Of a stretch of DNA of 64,000 bases, positions 1 through 13,765 are shown piece by piece. This DNA comes from Serinus canaria (lineage: Eukaryota > Chordata > Aves > Passeriformes > Fringillidae): NCBI RefSeq assembly GCF_022539315.1, contig NC_066333.1, positions 12,119,001 through 12,183,000 on the forward strand, in the 5' to 3' direction. Positions within the stretch are counted from its first letter, which is position 1, and each line of letters opens with the position of its first letter. The notes under the pieces were generated by a model. It ran no database searches and was not told the origin of the DNA. It worked only from the letters and a program-made list of their open reading frames with translations. Made by a program: the position numbers and the translations under genes.

Positions 1-3000
1 CTGCCCAGTGCAGCACAGCCAGGTGTGTGTCTGCAGCACCAGGACCATCAGCAGGATGCTCGGGGCAGCTCTGCACTGCTGAACATTCTGAGAAAATTCT
101 AGACCAAAAGCGTGGGCTAGGAAATGTCCAAGCTCTCAAAATGTGAAGTTTTGGAAGTGTTTTCTCATTTTATTCTGGTCAACCATCTTCCCTATTGACA
201 ACCTGTCAGTGTTCATGGCCTCAACACTTTTTTTTCTAATTTCTGCTGAGGGTTTTGGGTCAAGCTTGAACAGCCTCCCTGTTTATTCTGGGATGACAGC
301 CACAGGTAGGGACACTGGATTTTCATGCCATGTGTTTCTGGCACCCTTCCACCTTCCCACAATGCTGGAGACTCTCAGCAGCACCTCCTCCACCTGTGGG
401 ATTGTGCAAGGCCACTGAAGGCAGTGCTGCTCATGTGGGCTCAGGTCTGGGACCAGCAGAGCCTTTAACTCCCCAGAATACCCAAACTGTCTTTCAGGGA
501 CCACATTCCCTCACAGGGCTCCTCACAGCTGCCACTCTCTGTTCCTCTGTTCTGCTGTGAGCACCCCGGTGTGTTTGCTGCCAGAACAAATCCTAAAGTC
601 TTGGTTCGAATAGGTTGGTTCAAATCTGGAGTGATTCCCACTCCAAATACATGGGAGATGGTCCCCTTAGCAAGGACTCCTGCTGTCTGGCCCTAATCAT
701 TGAGTTTAAATATTCATTTTTATGCTGTTTGAGTTGTACTTTTTGCTTTATTCTCAACTTGCAATACCAACCACGGTGCATTTGCTGTATCTCCCCTCAC
801 CACCTTTATCTGCCAGCATGTTTTAAATTAGTTTAAAGAGTATGGGAGCTAAAAAAAAAAAAACCCAACCAAAAAACCCAGGCATCTTCAGATGAAAGCC
901 AGCAGCATGCCTTTAAAAATAGAGCAGCAGCCCTGCGCGAGGTGCCGAGCAAGTGGGAGCACGGGCGGGGAGAGCAGAGGCTCTGTTTAAACAGAAGGTA
1001 AATAAGTGGCTGGGGGAGCTGCAGTTCATCCTGTTCCCTTACGTGTTGCCCAGATAATGCAGCAGATCTTTGGGCAGGCTGGTTCTAAAAATGGACACAG
1101 CTCTTGGGTTTCACGGGGTGACTGCCTCCGGTGCTGCTCCGTGGGAGCGGCGCGAGGGCACGCCAGGGAAATGGCATTTGGTGCTCCACAGCCAGCAGCA
1201 GGGCTCAGCTCCTGCCACTGCTGCTTTATGAGGAAGACTTTTGCACTGAAGATTTTGTGACTTTATAGCCTGGTGCCTAATGCAAAAGTTGCTGCCTGTA
1301 AATCCATGGGGTCGGGCAGTGTTTTGTTAAAATTCCCTTTCCTGCTGTGGTTGACCTGTGAAAACAGCAATCATCTGACAGTGACAGCAGCACTTAATTA
1401 GTGATGCAGGATTAAAGTGGGCTGTCCAGTGAGTGATTTCACAGGAGCAGAGTTTAGGATTGAAGCTAGTTTAATATAACAATAGTCTTGAAAGCCTCCT
1501 TGGCATTTTAATGGTGTTTTTCTTTGGTCTAAATATATATGAGAAGTGGAGAGTATGTTTAAATCTGAGCAGGGTATAAAAGGGACCAAGAGAAAGACTG
1601 AAAGGTCTTGTCCCAGCTCCACCCAGTTGTGTGAGCCCATGGCTTCTCTAGGACAGGGCATCATCCCAGGGAGCTGCACCACTCACCATTCCTCTCGCTG
1701 CTCCAGGATGAGCATTAGTATCTTTACCTTCCTTGTCACCTTCCTCTCTCCTGCCTAGCTGAGCTCAGCTCAGCTGTGCAAAGGACAAGTATTTGTTACC
1801 CTTCAGTGGCTGCAGCAATGGCCAACCAGCCCTTCCCTGCTCCCAAGGAGACTGTGTTTGGATTGAACATATGCTGCTCACTGGAATGGAGAATTCTCCA
1901 TTTTTTTAAAATGAGTTTCTCAGGCTGTGCCCTTTCAGCAAATTCAGGAGAGAAAGGGCAGCAGTGCCCCTTGGCCAGACCATGGCAAGCACTTCTCCTG
2001 CAGGAGAAAGCAGAATGCAACCTCTCCATAGCAATAGAGTGATCCTCTGTTGGGTGAATTGTTGCTTACAAGGTTAATTAGCTGTAGAAAATGAGCTAGA
2101 ATACTTGGGAGTAATGAATCATAATGAGTCATTATATTTGAGGAGTGACAAATTAAATTCATGCATGTTTTGGACTACTTGTTTCAGTCAGAATGGAAAA
2201 TAGTGCTATGCTTTCTTCTGCTGTTCTGCTTTCGTGTCAAGATGTGAGGAGATAAATCAATATGGCCAGAGCTTGTACAGTCTGGCACTGCTTGATTGCA
2301 TGATGTTTAATCTCTCTCCTGGGTCCTTGAGCTGGGCTAGGAGCAGGAGCTCCCCTGGAATCAATACTTTTGATTCCACCTTCAACAAGAGGGATTTTGA
2401 TCCATTACTGAGAAAACATGAAGCTTCTCCTAAGCTAAAAGAGAGGAAAAAAAAAATTGTGATGTCCTAATACCATGGGGGGTAGTGTCCTCTGGCAGCT
2501 CTGGTTGAGGAGTAGCACCCTCATCTAGAGAAGTACATTAAATTATAGCTCCACCTCAACACCAAGGTGAGGCAAGGGACCTCTTGGAAGCAAGATTCAT
2601 GAGATCCTTCAGCTCCTGCTGCCCCCAGAGGAATCTCTGGAGTTTTTCTATGGAATTAGACCAAGTAACATAGCCAGCTAAGGAGCAGACAGACATTGTG
2701 ACCCCTGAAATACATGGAAAGTAAGGACAAGCAAGCTGTTCCTACCTGGAAGATAGCTGCTGGAATCTCAATGTAAGATGAAGGACACAGTGAAAAAGAG
2801 GATCTTGATGAGAAGAATTCATTCTTTGTCCCCTTCAAACATTATAAATGTCCCTAAGTGAGCTGAAGCCTGGCACAAGCTGCTGGGCTTGGTTTGGGGT
2901 TTTTTGGTGGGGTACCAAGGTTCAGGGCTGGAGGAGCTGTGAGCAGTGGGAGGATTTGAATTCACAGCCTCCTTTTTAAATCTATCAGTGGTTCCAGGAG

Positions 3001-4383
3001 GGCAAGTGGGACTGCTGCTGACTCAGTTCTTTGCTGGACTGATGCTTCTGGAAGTGTTTGGAGAGATTTGACAAATCTTTCTCTCTGTTGAAGGTTCCAT
3101 GGCGTTAGCTGTTTGTCACCACCAGGAGAAAACATTTTTCAAATCATCTTAGAACAAAGAGCACTTTGGAGTTCAAAGACAGAAGGTACCAACTGGCACT
3201 TAGTTTTGCTACTACTTATATGCCAGAATCTAAGTTAAGCCCAAATTAGTGCATTTCCCCAGATGTTTTCACAGTTGCCCTGCCTGCAGCCCTGTGGGTT
3301 ATGTTCTGAGTTTTTAAGCACTTATTTTGGTCCTTCTCACTCCACTGATGTGGTTGGTCCTGGCATGGTCAGGTGCAAACTCCCACTTACTCAACACTAT
3401 AAGGCATCAGTGACACAAAGTGGAAAATTCTCCTTGGGGTGCAGAGCTCTTTCAGGAGGCAGCCAGTGGGGTGACTGCTTCCAGACCTGTCCCTGTGCTT
3501 GGAGTTGTGGGTTCATGTACAATATCTTCTGTGAAAGCAGCTATTCTTGCTCCTGCCAGGCTGCTCTGAAGACCCATACAATGATGTTAATTGTAAACCA
3601 CAAGCTGGCTCTTATCTTCAAATTGTTTTTCTCTGACAATTTTAAGAAGAGCTCAGCATGTTCTCAGTAGGAGCTGATAGATGCTAAGCACTTCTGAAAT
3701 CCTGCCAACTTCATTTAGGTTCCTAAACAGGAACTGAGTGCTCTTGAACATATGATCCTAAGGGTGCATTTCATAACTCTACAGCTCTGTCCATATCATT
3801 TCTTCCCTCTCTCCCTGTCCCCAGAATGTTCCTGGCACCAGCAATAACACCAGGAGCACCAGGCTAGTCAGGGCTTGAGTGATGTCTCAGTTAAGATGTC
3901 AGCTCAAGCCACACTGAGCAGAATTAAGTGACAGCAATTAAAAGGTGCCTGCCTGCATCCTGTGTGCAGTGATATCCCCATCGCCACTACCAGCAGTATG
4001 GGTATATTTGAGAAAGCTGTAATGGATTTTATATATGTACATGAAAACAATAATCTAGAGCAAATCCTCTGTTTTTCAGAGTATTTCATTCCATGTTTCA
4101 GGCCATGTGCACTGCACTTGACAATGCTCTGACTCTCAATTTCAGGAGTCAGATTTTCTCCTAAGCAGATTGTTGGGGCAGATGTAATGAATATTTTGCA
4201 GTGTTCATGGGGCAGAGGAGGAGGGCAGACAGGCCTTTATCTGAAGCTTTTCCAGCAGAGTTAGTGCATGGACAGCATCTGTTTCGGAGCTCTGAGGCTG
4301 ACATCCTCTCCCAGCAGACTTGGCAGCGAGCGGAAGGACCACATGTCAAAAAATCTGGGGGGCCCAAAGGCTGCGGACAAAAG
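1..4383. other. Intergenic sequence, left edge
   Basis: No exon with recognisable homology on either strand. A modest CpG-bearing stretch lies at 930-1160 and AT-rich stretches at 1380-1560 and 2040-2230. The ORFs are short and unconserved in appearance. Confidence 0.7.
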
Positions 4384-4612
4384 TACGGCAAAGAATTTAA
4401 ACATCAGTGAGTGGAGTGCTGCTGGAGGGCTGGCGGGGAGCGATTAGCGCAGCGCTCTGGAATGCGGCTTTTCAATAGCGCTCCAGAAGGCTCTGCAGCC
4501 CCATTGACTTCTGCAGCGTCAGGACGGGGCCGTGCGGGGCCGTGCGGGGCTGGGCGTGCGGTGTCCGCAGCGCTGCAGCCCTGCTCACCTCCCCTCTGCC
4601 TGCCCTGAAGGG
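4384..4612. promoter_or_regulatory. Small isolated CpG-rich patch beside the hexanucleotide array
   Basis: I count about 17 CpG dinucleotides between 4384 and 4575, against very few in the kilobases either side. It contains three AGCGCT palindromes (4451, 4477, 4569) and a short tandem GGGGCCGTGC motif around 4525-4550. No coding exon is recognised. It could be a distal regulatory element or an orphan CpG island; the function is unknown. Confidence 0.4.
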
Positions 4613-4619
4613 GGGTACC

Positions 4620-4794
4620 TTCCCTTTCCCTTTCCCTTTCCCTTTCCCTTTCCCTTTCCCTTTCCCTTTCCCTTTCCCTTTCCCTTTCCCTTTCCCTTTC
4701 CCTTTCCCTTTCCCTTTCCCTTTCCCTTTCCCTTTCCCTTTCCCTTTCCCTTTCCCTTTCCCTTTCCCTTTCCCTTTCCCTTTCCCTTTCCCTT
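4620..4794 (+). repeat. TTTCCC hexanucleotide array (GGGAAA on the minus strand), about 29 copies
   Basis: 175 bp of essentially perfect 6-bp repeat, ending in a slightly degenerate CCTTCCTTTCCCC tail. It produces artefactual FPFPFP or KGKGKG open frames in several reading frames. The purine strand has regularly spaced GGG triplets and the array is a polypurine/polypyrimidine mirror. Confidence 0.98.
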
Positions 4795-5407
4795 CCTTTC
4801 CCCAGCAGTCAGGTGCACACAAGGTGCTCTGCCAGAGCCCCCTTGGCAGCCTGCAGCAATGTCAGCTGTTTGCTCAACCTGGGCTAATGTGCTAAAAGCC
4901 ACCTGTGGCCATCATCCAGCTGTTGCCAGCTGTGCCCTGGGGTGGGGTTTATATGTTTTTCTCACGTTTGTCAGTGTGGGGTTTGGGTGGTTTTATTCCA
5001 CTGGTTTTGGTTTCTTTGGGAATGGACCCAGTGGGACTAAGCATGTGTCTGTGGTTGCATTCATTTGTTTTGTTTTGTTTTCTTTAAATGTTCCTTTCAC
5101 CCTTCAGATTTCTAGGTAAATAAATCCAAGTGCAGAATGAATTAAAAATAAAGCTGGTGGAAGGCCTGGCTGATGTGAACACATACTTTTTTAGTTGAGG
5201 TGGGAGAAGAGCACACTCATTCAAGCCCTCATCTAGGGCAGGGAATTCCCTGGCTTTTGTCTAAATATGGCATGAGAGCAGAGCACAGGCAGTGCAATGC
5301 TTCACTGAGTATTGTTTAAAAGGGAGCTTGGCACCAGCCAGCAAGTAGGATTCTTGTGAAAACATGGCACAAGGAGTTGTTTGACAGATTCTGACATAGC
5401 AAAGTCT

Positions 5408-5440
5408 TTACAAGAGAAAAAAAAAAAGAAAAAAAAAAAG
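5408..5440 (+). repeat. A-rich low-complexity tract
   Basis: Two runs of ten or more A separated by G, followed by AAGGAAAAGAGAG. It lies in intergenic sequence. Confidence 0.8.
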
Positions 5441-8400
5441 AAGGAAAAGAGAGAAACTGCAGAATGCATGAATCCAAAAGCATATTGTCTGCCTAGGAAG
5501 ACTGCAGAATAAAAGGTGCTTATCACTGAGTCATACCCTGCATGATCTGTGGGCCAGATTCTATTGGTGATCCATGGCACTGAGTTAAAAATCCACTCCT
5601 AAATGCTTGCATCTCTCATCCAGGAGAGGGTATGAAGAGCAGTGAGAGCTGGGGAGGAGGCTGCCATGGCTTGAACCCACTGGCCAGAGTCTCTATCCCA
5701 GCCTTGCCAGGTTGGATGGATCCATCCTCTGCCATCCAGTGTTCCATCCTGCAGGCAGTGGCATTTCACCAGCAGGTCTCTAGATGCAGCACTCAGTCCC
5801 AAGCAATCCTGTGGTCTGTGTAGGTGTCTCCTCTTTGCAAAACTTATGCTGAGTTGTGGCTTTGAATCCCTGTTGCAGCAGCAGCCCCTGCCTGGAGGAA
5901 ACCCTTCTCCCTCTGCCTCTGCTGCATCTGGAGACATTGTGAGAATTTTGGAGCATGAAGGCCTTTGGACATCTCAGCAATGGTGAATTTTGTCTCCAAA
6001 ATTCCAGGTCTGTTTTTGAAATATGACCATGATGTGAGTGTGATTTGTGGGAGGGAGAATTTATCCAGAACTCAGCCCTTCTGGAGGTCTCAGATGAGAA
6101 CACATCCCTCAAAGATTCTGCTACTGACAACAGCTACTGGTCAGTCTATGCAGCTCACACAGAGGAGGACTTGGCTCAGCCTTCCCTACATTTGCCTTGA
6201 ATGCAACATCCATGCTTGATCATAGCTGGAGCTTTCCCTCATCAAAGGTAAGTCACTCTTCCTCTGGTTGGTTGTTTGGATGGTGCCTTGCAATGTAAAC
6301 TGGAATGATAGGAGTAGTCTGTAATTAGCACATGCCCTCAGGCAGTTTTGTTGTTCCTGAAATGCAAGGCCTAAATTGTTCTGCTGCCATAGGATTGGTT
6401 TGGTGAGTGCTTTAACTGCTCTGCATTTGTACTTGTGCTAGTGAAAGCTGTTCCCTCCCAGTGGTCTGGTATGGATCAGAAAGCAGGAGTCCAGATCCAC
6501 TCCTGTGGGCATTTTCCAGTGAAACTAGAGGTTAATCCATCACATGTGCTGCCTGTGAGGTGCCCTCCATGGCAAAGCAACACAGCCCAGGAGTTTCTGT
6601 GTCATCTTAGCAAAGCCCAGGGCAGAGCGAAGGCACAGGAATACTCTCCTACCCTTTTTGAGCATTTCAGCTGATGATGTTAATTGTAGTGGAGCTGCTG
6701 CAAATATTTCAGAAAGCAAATATTTGGTGTCCCCATCCAGCAAAAAATAAGCAGAAGAACCAACCACCTGCCACTCTCTTGTTCACCTCAACAAAACCAG
6801 GCTGGGGCTGAGAATCAATAGCAACAGCGCTGAGCCTTTGTGGTGAGTGCTCTCTGAACAAGAGCTGTGCTGGGAAAGCAAGCAACACCTGGAGGAGCTG
6901 GGCATGGGCTGGAAGGGAGCAGGCATGGTGGGCAGAGGCTGTTTGTGCTCCAGGGTGGGGCTCTGGCACAGGCAGGAGGAGGAGGATGCCTCCATCAGCC
7001 CTGGTGAGTGGGTGCCTTGCCCTGCCTTGGATGGCAGCAGCTCCTCTGTGCCTGCCAGGAGCAAAGCCTGGAGTGGAACTGCCCCAGCCTCTCCTGCTCC
7101 TGCCTGGGCTGGGCTCACAGCACTGCACTAATGGCACTGGGCACTGGGAAATCACTTGTCTGGCTGAGGCAGCAGATCCATCACCACTCACACCTCTGCC
7201 CAAGCTGGATTCCCTAAGGAAACCAGGGAATTTTGCCCTCGCTGGGAAGCAGGAGGATGGCATGGTACCCGCTCTGGCTGGGCCCAAATACCCAATGTCC
7301 AAGTGATCTGCATTTGGGTGCTGGGTTTTTTTAACTTTATCGTTTTTGGTTGTTGTTTTTAGCCTTCTAAAAACAAACTTCAGATTTGTCAGCTGGAAGT
7401 GATCTCATCTCATTACAGATTTGCTTTCCTGGGAAACTAAACCCTTCTGGTGTAATGATGCGAAAATCTCACCTTCCCTTCTTTAATATTCCTTTAACCA
7501 AGGATCTATTGAAATTAGCTTGGCAGGCCAACGGCTCAGAAACAAAGACACAAAAGAAAACCCTTTGTTACTATTAGGTTTTTTATTCTATTTGTTTTCT
7601 TACCCATCTCGTGATTTTGGGGAGATGGCAAGTGATTTTTGAATCTTTATTGACACATATCCAAGTCTATAGAGAAGGATACACTTTACTAATACAGGAG
7701 TCTGTTTGTTCCACTGCCAGCAAAAAGATAGAGGCAAACCCCAATAATTAATTGTTGTCTTTGGTCGTTTTCTTTGAGCTGCAACACTGTCTGCTCACTC
7801 CTACTCTTTTTTCTGCCTCTTACAAATTCTTTGCACAAGTGGAAGCCCAGCTCAGTGAACCCAGAGCAGTATCACTGTCCTCAAGTGAGGATGGGCTTGG
7901 CTCCTCTTCAAAGGGATCTTTTATCGAGTGTTCAGTGTGATGTGACAAAGCAGGGAAGTGTGCCACTGATGTGGTGCTTTCTAATCCCCTCCTTCTACCT
8001 TGATTAAACTCGAGGGCAATTACCCTTGCAGGGTGATGAGGGCTGCCAATGTGCATCTTGTTTACAGCTGTGCTCATTTTTTCACCTTGTTTTCCCATTT
8101 TGCACTAGGACAAAACTCATCTGCTTTATGCCATGGATAAAATCCATTTTAAACACCAAGTTCCTCCTGTTTTGCCCCAGGAGCTGTGGGATTCAGGACG
8201 TTGTGTTTCAGGCTGGCACAGTTGCTGTCATGTGTAAAGTGATGCCCAGGCTCCCAGAGACCTGCAAGGTCTCACTGTCAGTGCAGGGAAGCTTTGGATG
8301 GGGCTAAAGTTTTCTTTTAGTAGAAACCAAAAAGATTTATTATGGGACTATTTTATTGTGCTAGGAACAAGAATTTACTGTCTGGTGTGAGTGGGCTTTA

Positions 8401-9971
8401 GATGCTGCTGTAAATTCCAAACGAAAATTTCACAGCATTTGTCATATTTTGCCCTATTTTATTTCTGTGTTTCATTTTCATTTCTAAATTCTGCTTTATT
8501 CTGAATTCTGACAAATTTAGAAAGTCTTATTTTCAAAAACAAACAACCACACCACATTGTGGCAAAAAAATACCTGGGTAAACATTTTTATTTTACCAAT
8601 TTCCCAATTGCCTATAGCAGTCACTTTAAAAAATGGCTGCATCTAACTAATTTTACTTGAAAATAGCCTGTTTCTTTTTCTTCTGTTTTTTTTTTCCTTT
8701 CTTCACAAAAGCAGGCCAGATTTCAGAGAAACTTTAACAGCAGAAATGCACATCAGCACCCTGAGATATTTCCATGTTTGGCTTTGAATCTGTCAGTTTT
8801 ACGTGGAGAAAAAATACGTTGTGAATTTTCTAGTTCAGAGACTTTGTAGTTTGGTGGTTTGTGCAGAATGCACTGAGGACAGGAGCTTTTCTCCCTGGTC
8901 ATTCCTGCCTCACCCTGTGTTTCATCCCTCACTCTGTGCCCTGGCAGCCTGCTGGCTTCCTCCCTTTTTCTCTGGATAATCTTTTTCTTTTTTTTTTGAC
9001 TAGAATGACATGAAAGTCTGTTTCAGCTGATTATGACACGATGCTGAACTTTTCTTTGCCAGGACTCGCTGGTTGCCTCTGAGGCCATCAGACAATGGTG
9101 GGACACCAGCCCCAGCTCCTGTTGCACTTGGCTCTGTGCTGTGATGCCAGGACCAGCGTGGGATTCCACTTGGCACCTCCTGGGAGGGGTGGCCCTGCAG
9201 GCAGAGCCAGGGCCAGGCTCCCACAAGCTGTTCCCATTCCTGCAGCAGCCCACCTGTTCTCTGCTGTGCTGGAATACCAGCCAGAGCCTTGGCTCTGTTG
9301 TTTCAGGCTGTGAGGGGTGGTTCTTAATCCCTCTATTCAGAGTGTTTCCAGGAACAGGAGGAGAAGCATACAGCATATGCTCACCTCGGCTCCCAGGAGG
9401 GGTGGGGGAGTGTCCCAGCAGCTGCTGGGGTGATCCTTGTCCTTCTGTCCTTCCACAGCCACGTCTAAAGGTGTGCTCAGGGTGCCTGGGCATCACTCCA
9501 CAAGCAGGTGAGCTCCACGAGCAAGAGGCGCCCCTTCCTCCCCTCTGCAGCCAACAGCACAGACAAGGGTGTTGCAGTGCAGAGGGGCTGCAGGAGGGAC
9601 TCCATCCTCTCCTGGTTTTCCTTCAGCCGGATCAGCTCCACAGCAGGGCTGGCAGCACCTCATAGGCACAGGCTCTCCCTTCATGGTCACAGTGGGGCTT
9701 TTGGGGTATGGGTGCCTTGGGTGTTTGAAGTTTGTTGGGTTAAGGACTCACATTTGACCAAAGCAGGTGAGATCTGGATGCAGCTTTGGGCCCAAAGCAC
9801 ACGAGATGTGTGCAGCAGTAGAGTGGGGAGAGCAGACTGAGTGCTGAGCTCCTGGGTCCTGCACCTCCTCATGACTGCCCTTGTCACCAAGTCTCCAGCA
9901 CATCCACCCTTGATGTCCTGCCATTGCTCATTGCCTGACCCTCAGCTGACCCAGCTGCAGCCAACAGGAAC

Positions 9972-10007
9972 ACTGGCATCACTGGCATCACTGGCATCAC
10001 TGGCACC
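9972..10007 (+). repeat. 9-bp tandem repeat ACTGGCATC, 4 copies
   Basis: Three perfect copies and one with a single mismatch (ACTGGCACC), in noncoding sequence. Confidence 0.9.
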
Positions 10008-13000
10008 TCGTCCTCTCCCTTCTCTTGTTCCCTCCTGTGTCCCCTCCTGCCCACCCTGCTCTCGCTGCCTCGCCTGCTCTGGGCACCATCTGCTGAGTTT
10101 GGGGCTGTCTCATCTCACCAACTGTCGTTTGTCCTGGCTGTGGGGGAAATGTGCTCACGTTTTGCATCAAAGGGACCCCTCAGCCCCTCTCTTTGTGGAC
10201 CAGCCGGGCTGTCGGAGAGGAGCCAAGCACTTGGCACTCAGTAAGCAATGAGCATTAATAAAAGCATTACAGTGAGGTTAGAGCCTCATTAAAGTACTGC
10301 TAACGAACCGTCTGCCTTCCAGAAGTATGAGATTTTAGCTAACACTTCCTCCTTCTAATTTTATGTATATTTAAATCTTTTTGGGCAGGCAGTATTCATT
10401 TCTCCAGGCTGCTACAGCATAAACAAAGCCCATTTCTGAGGAGCTGCTCTGGAAGTGCCTTTGGGTGCTGTCTTCAGTCCTGCAGCCTCAGCAGACACGG
10501 TGCAGAACCTCCGTGTGGCCATGGCAGTGTCCTGGAGCTCACGGAACAGAAACCCCATCACTCCCGGGTGCACAGCAGCACTGGGGGCTGTGGGATGAAG
10601 GCAAGCTCTGGACACACCACTGCCCCTCTCCCAGCCCTGCCACTGCTGCTGGCAGCCTTTGCCAGGTGTGTTTTGGGGATGGAGATGCCACAGCAGTGCC
10701 CCGAGGTCTGCAAGGAGCACCTGAGCTCTGCTGGGCCAGGGTTGGCACCACTGGGCCAGGTGGCCCGAGGAGCCAGCAGGGGTTTATACAGGGGGAGTTC
10801 ACTCTGGGGGCCCCCAGGCTCCTCAGCACCCTCAGGGCTGGCTGCAGGTGGTGCTCAGACCCCTGCACAGCCCATTGTAAAGCAAATGAATTCTGCCCGT
10901 GCCCAGGAATAGCCGGGCTCATTCGGGGAGCCTTGGCAGGGAGCAGCACAGCTGCTCCGGGACTCAGTGCCCCTGTTTGATTGCATGTCTGATTTCAGCA
11001 GTGTGGGAGGGACAAGGGAGCCACGGGGACATCTCACTGCCGTGGGTGAGTTCACAGCTTCTCCTCCTGGACGTCCTCCTCTCAGCTCAGACAGGTTTTT
11101 ATTCTCCTGCTCCCTTCGAAGCACAGCCAGAGGTTTCACTATCAAAGAACAGATGAATCCATCTCTTTTACCTTACAGGGCAAACAGGGTGTTTTTGACA
11201 ATAAATGCCATTTTCTTGAATGGAATCAACCAGTGCAAATGGCATCTGCTGGGTTTAGCATCCTCCTTGGAGGGTCTGCCCTGGGGAGAGGGCTGTCATG
11301 AGAGTAAACTCGGTGTTAAACTGATGGTTTGTGTTGCAGAGACTCAGAGCTCGATGCAGCTGCATGTTGGTGCTAAGGATGTTCCCCCACTGCTCCCTGA
11401 ATTTTGTGGGGCTGCACTGGCAGCCCTGGGTGTCCTGCCTGGGGCTGGCACTGTCAGGCTGGGAACCACCACAGCCTGGGGGAGTTAGTGACTCACTGTG
11501 AAATTTCCTCTCCGTTTCAGGCATTACAGCACAGATTTTCCTCTTGCAAAGGCCCCAGCTCTGCAGACAGGCACTACCCTCACTGCAGGGAAATTGGTAG
11601 GATGTCTTGGGGCAAAGGTAAAACTAAAGTACATCAGTAAATGTTAGCAGGATCAGGACCTTATTCAGGCATAAATCAGGTAGCTCCAGCCAACAATAGA
11701 ATTACCTAAGTATAAAATCCCATGTAAGCCAGTAAGATCAGCTCCAAACCTGCTATGAATTTGCTTTTTGTTTCCATGCCAAGAATATATCACTTCTAAC
11801 TGCTGCAATCAGGGCTGGCCCTTTCAGGTTTTTTTAAGTGCTTTTGAGCACGTTTATTTCCCGTCCCCAGCAGATCCACACAGAGCCTGGCCCTCCTTCC
11901 CTGGGGCATGTCCCTGCCTGCTTCACCCACAATAAATTGTCCCTATCAGGGAATATTTTTTTTCTTTCCTGGCTGTTTTTGTTACTGCATTTGGTAAACA
12001 AAGGGACAGCAGTGACGATCCAAACCCATTCTTTTGTATTTGCCTGGGAACAGAGTCAACTATTTGTTGGTCTTTTGTTGCTGTTTTGTTCTCTTTTTAG
12101 CCAGTGACCGTTGAAGCAGCTCCTGGTACCTGTGGGGAGCACGTACTGGAGCTGCAGGATTTGTCACCTGCTGGCACCAGCCCAGGGAGGGGACAGCAAG
12201 GAGGACAAGGATCTGCTGGGGGAAGGTGCCAGGTCAAACCAAAGGTCCAGGGCACAGCAGTCCTCGCTGTCCCTCCCAAACAATATGAGAACAGGCTGCA
12301 GCAGTGTCCTGGTGGTTGTAGGTTTCCCTCAGTTTCCCCAGTTCTCAGTGCACTGGATTGAGATGGTGCCCCAAGATGAGAGGTTTGGTGGTGCTTGCAT
12401 CTGGCTGAGCCAAGGTGAGACCAGCTCTTGGGGGTGAGCTTCTCAAAACACTTGGAGAAGGAAGGCAGGGAGGGATGGGAGTGAGGGAAGGAAGCTGGAG
12501 GCTCTTTTAGCCTGAGGACAGACTTCTCCTGGCCTCTCCATCTTGGGGCCTGTGCAGCAGCTCAGGCAGCTCCAGGCTGGTCTCTTCTTAGCAGACACCA
12601 AGAGAAGCATCCTGGCTCCCACTGCCACCCCACCTCTGCCTCCAACCCACACCAGGGCTCTCCAAAAACCCAGGCAGAGCTTCCCCTTCCCCTTCCCACT
12701 GGGACACAGCAGTCCCTTGGACAGCACAGCCAGGAACAGGAATGCATTTTCCAGGCTTTGGGCACTGCTGTGGGCTGGGCTGGGCTGGGGACACCCTGCT
12801 GCCATCAGAGCCGTTTGTCACCCCAGGCCACTCTGGAACAGGGTGGGGGAAGCTGCTCTGCTGCCTCTGCCAGGCATAACTCCTGTGCTGCAAACCAAAT
12901 CCTGCAGGGGAGCATCCCTGGGAGCCATATGGTGTCTCTGAGGCTTTGACGGAGTTGAACAAAACCCAGAGCAGCCCAGCAGGTTGGACTGTGAGCCATG

Positions 13001-13750
13001 CTGAGCCTGGGGGACCTGTCCTGCCCTGCTCAGGCTGCCAGCCTGGGTGTTCAGGAGTGTGTTGGTGTCTCCTGCCAGTGCTGCTGACACTGAGGGTTTG
13101 CATGAAAGGGAGGATGGTTTTGTGGTCAAGAGATATAAGTGGAGGGAGCAGCATCTCAGAGCAGCATCCCAAACACCAATCAGACAGCAGGTGGGCCAGG
13201 GGAGCCTGGGGACACGTGGTGTGTGCTCTGAGCCTGTGCCAGGACAGCCACAGCTCAAACCTGTTCCCAGGGCTGAGGGCAGCACAGCCAAGCCACCATG
13301 GATTGCTGGAGAGGCCTGCCCTGAGCTCTGCTCCTTCTGGGGGGATCAACAGTGCTGCAGCACACAGGAGGAGGGGTACACGTGGCTCTAGCCTGATAGG
13401 GTCCACCCAAACAAGTCCCAAACCCACAGAGGAAGAAAAATGACTCAGGAGAATTTCTCTGGGATTTTACCCTGCACCTCACTTTGTGATGCTCTGAGTT
13501 TGCTGTGGAAAGGCACAGCCCAGCTTGGTTGAATCTCAAAACTTACATTAAGCATTTGCTGCCTGGTTTCCAGGAGCTGTGAGCAGCGTTTCCCATGCTG
13601 GGAAACAGGCTGGAGGAGGGATGTGTGCCCTCCACCTGGAGCTGTGGGGGCTGCAGTGACTCACTGATATCAGGGGGCTGCCCAGGAAGAACCTGTGGAT
13701 GTTTATGTTGCAAAGGCTTCTGGAGTTCTGCACTATAATTACAGTTATGT

Positions 13751-13765
13751 AAAAAAAAAAAAAAA
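13751..13765 (+). repeat. Poly-A tract (15)
   Basis: A homopolymer in intergenic DNA. No retroposed gene body or target-site duplication was recognised beside it. Confidence 0.85.

Noticed and set aside
4472..5119. Long open frames of alternating Phe-Pro or Lys-Gly through 4620-4794
   Set aside because: They are produced entirely by the TTTCCC hexanucleotide array, occur in several frames on both strands and have no conserved flanking protein.
12588..13427. 279-codon minus-strand open frame
   Set aside because: Overlapping long frames occur on both strands, there is no domain or family signature, and the composition matches the surrounding GC-rich spacer.
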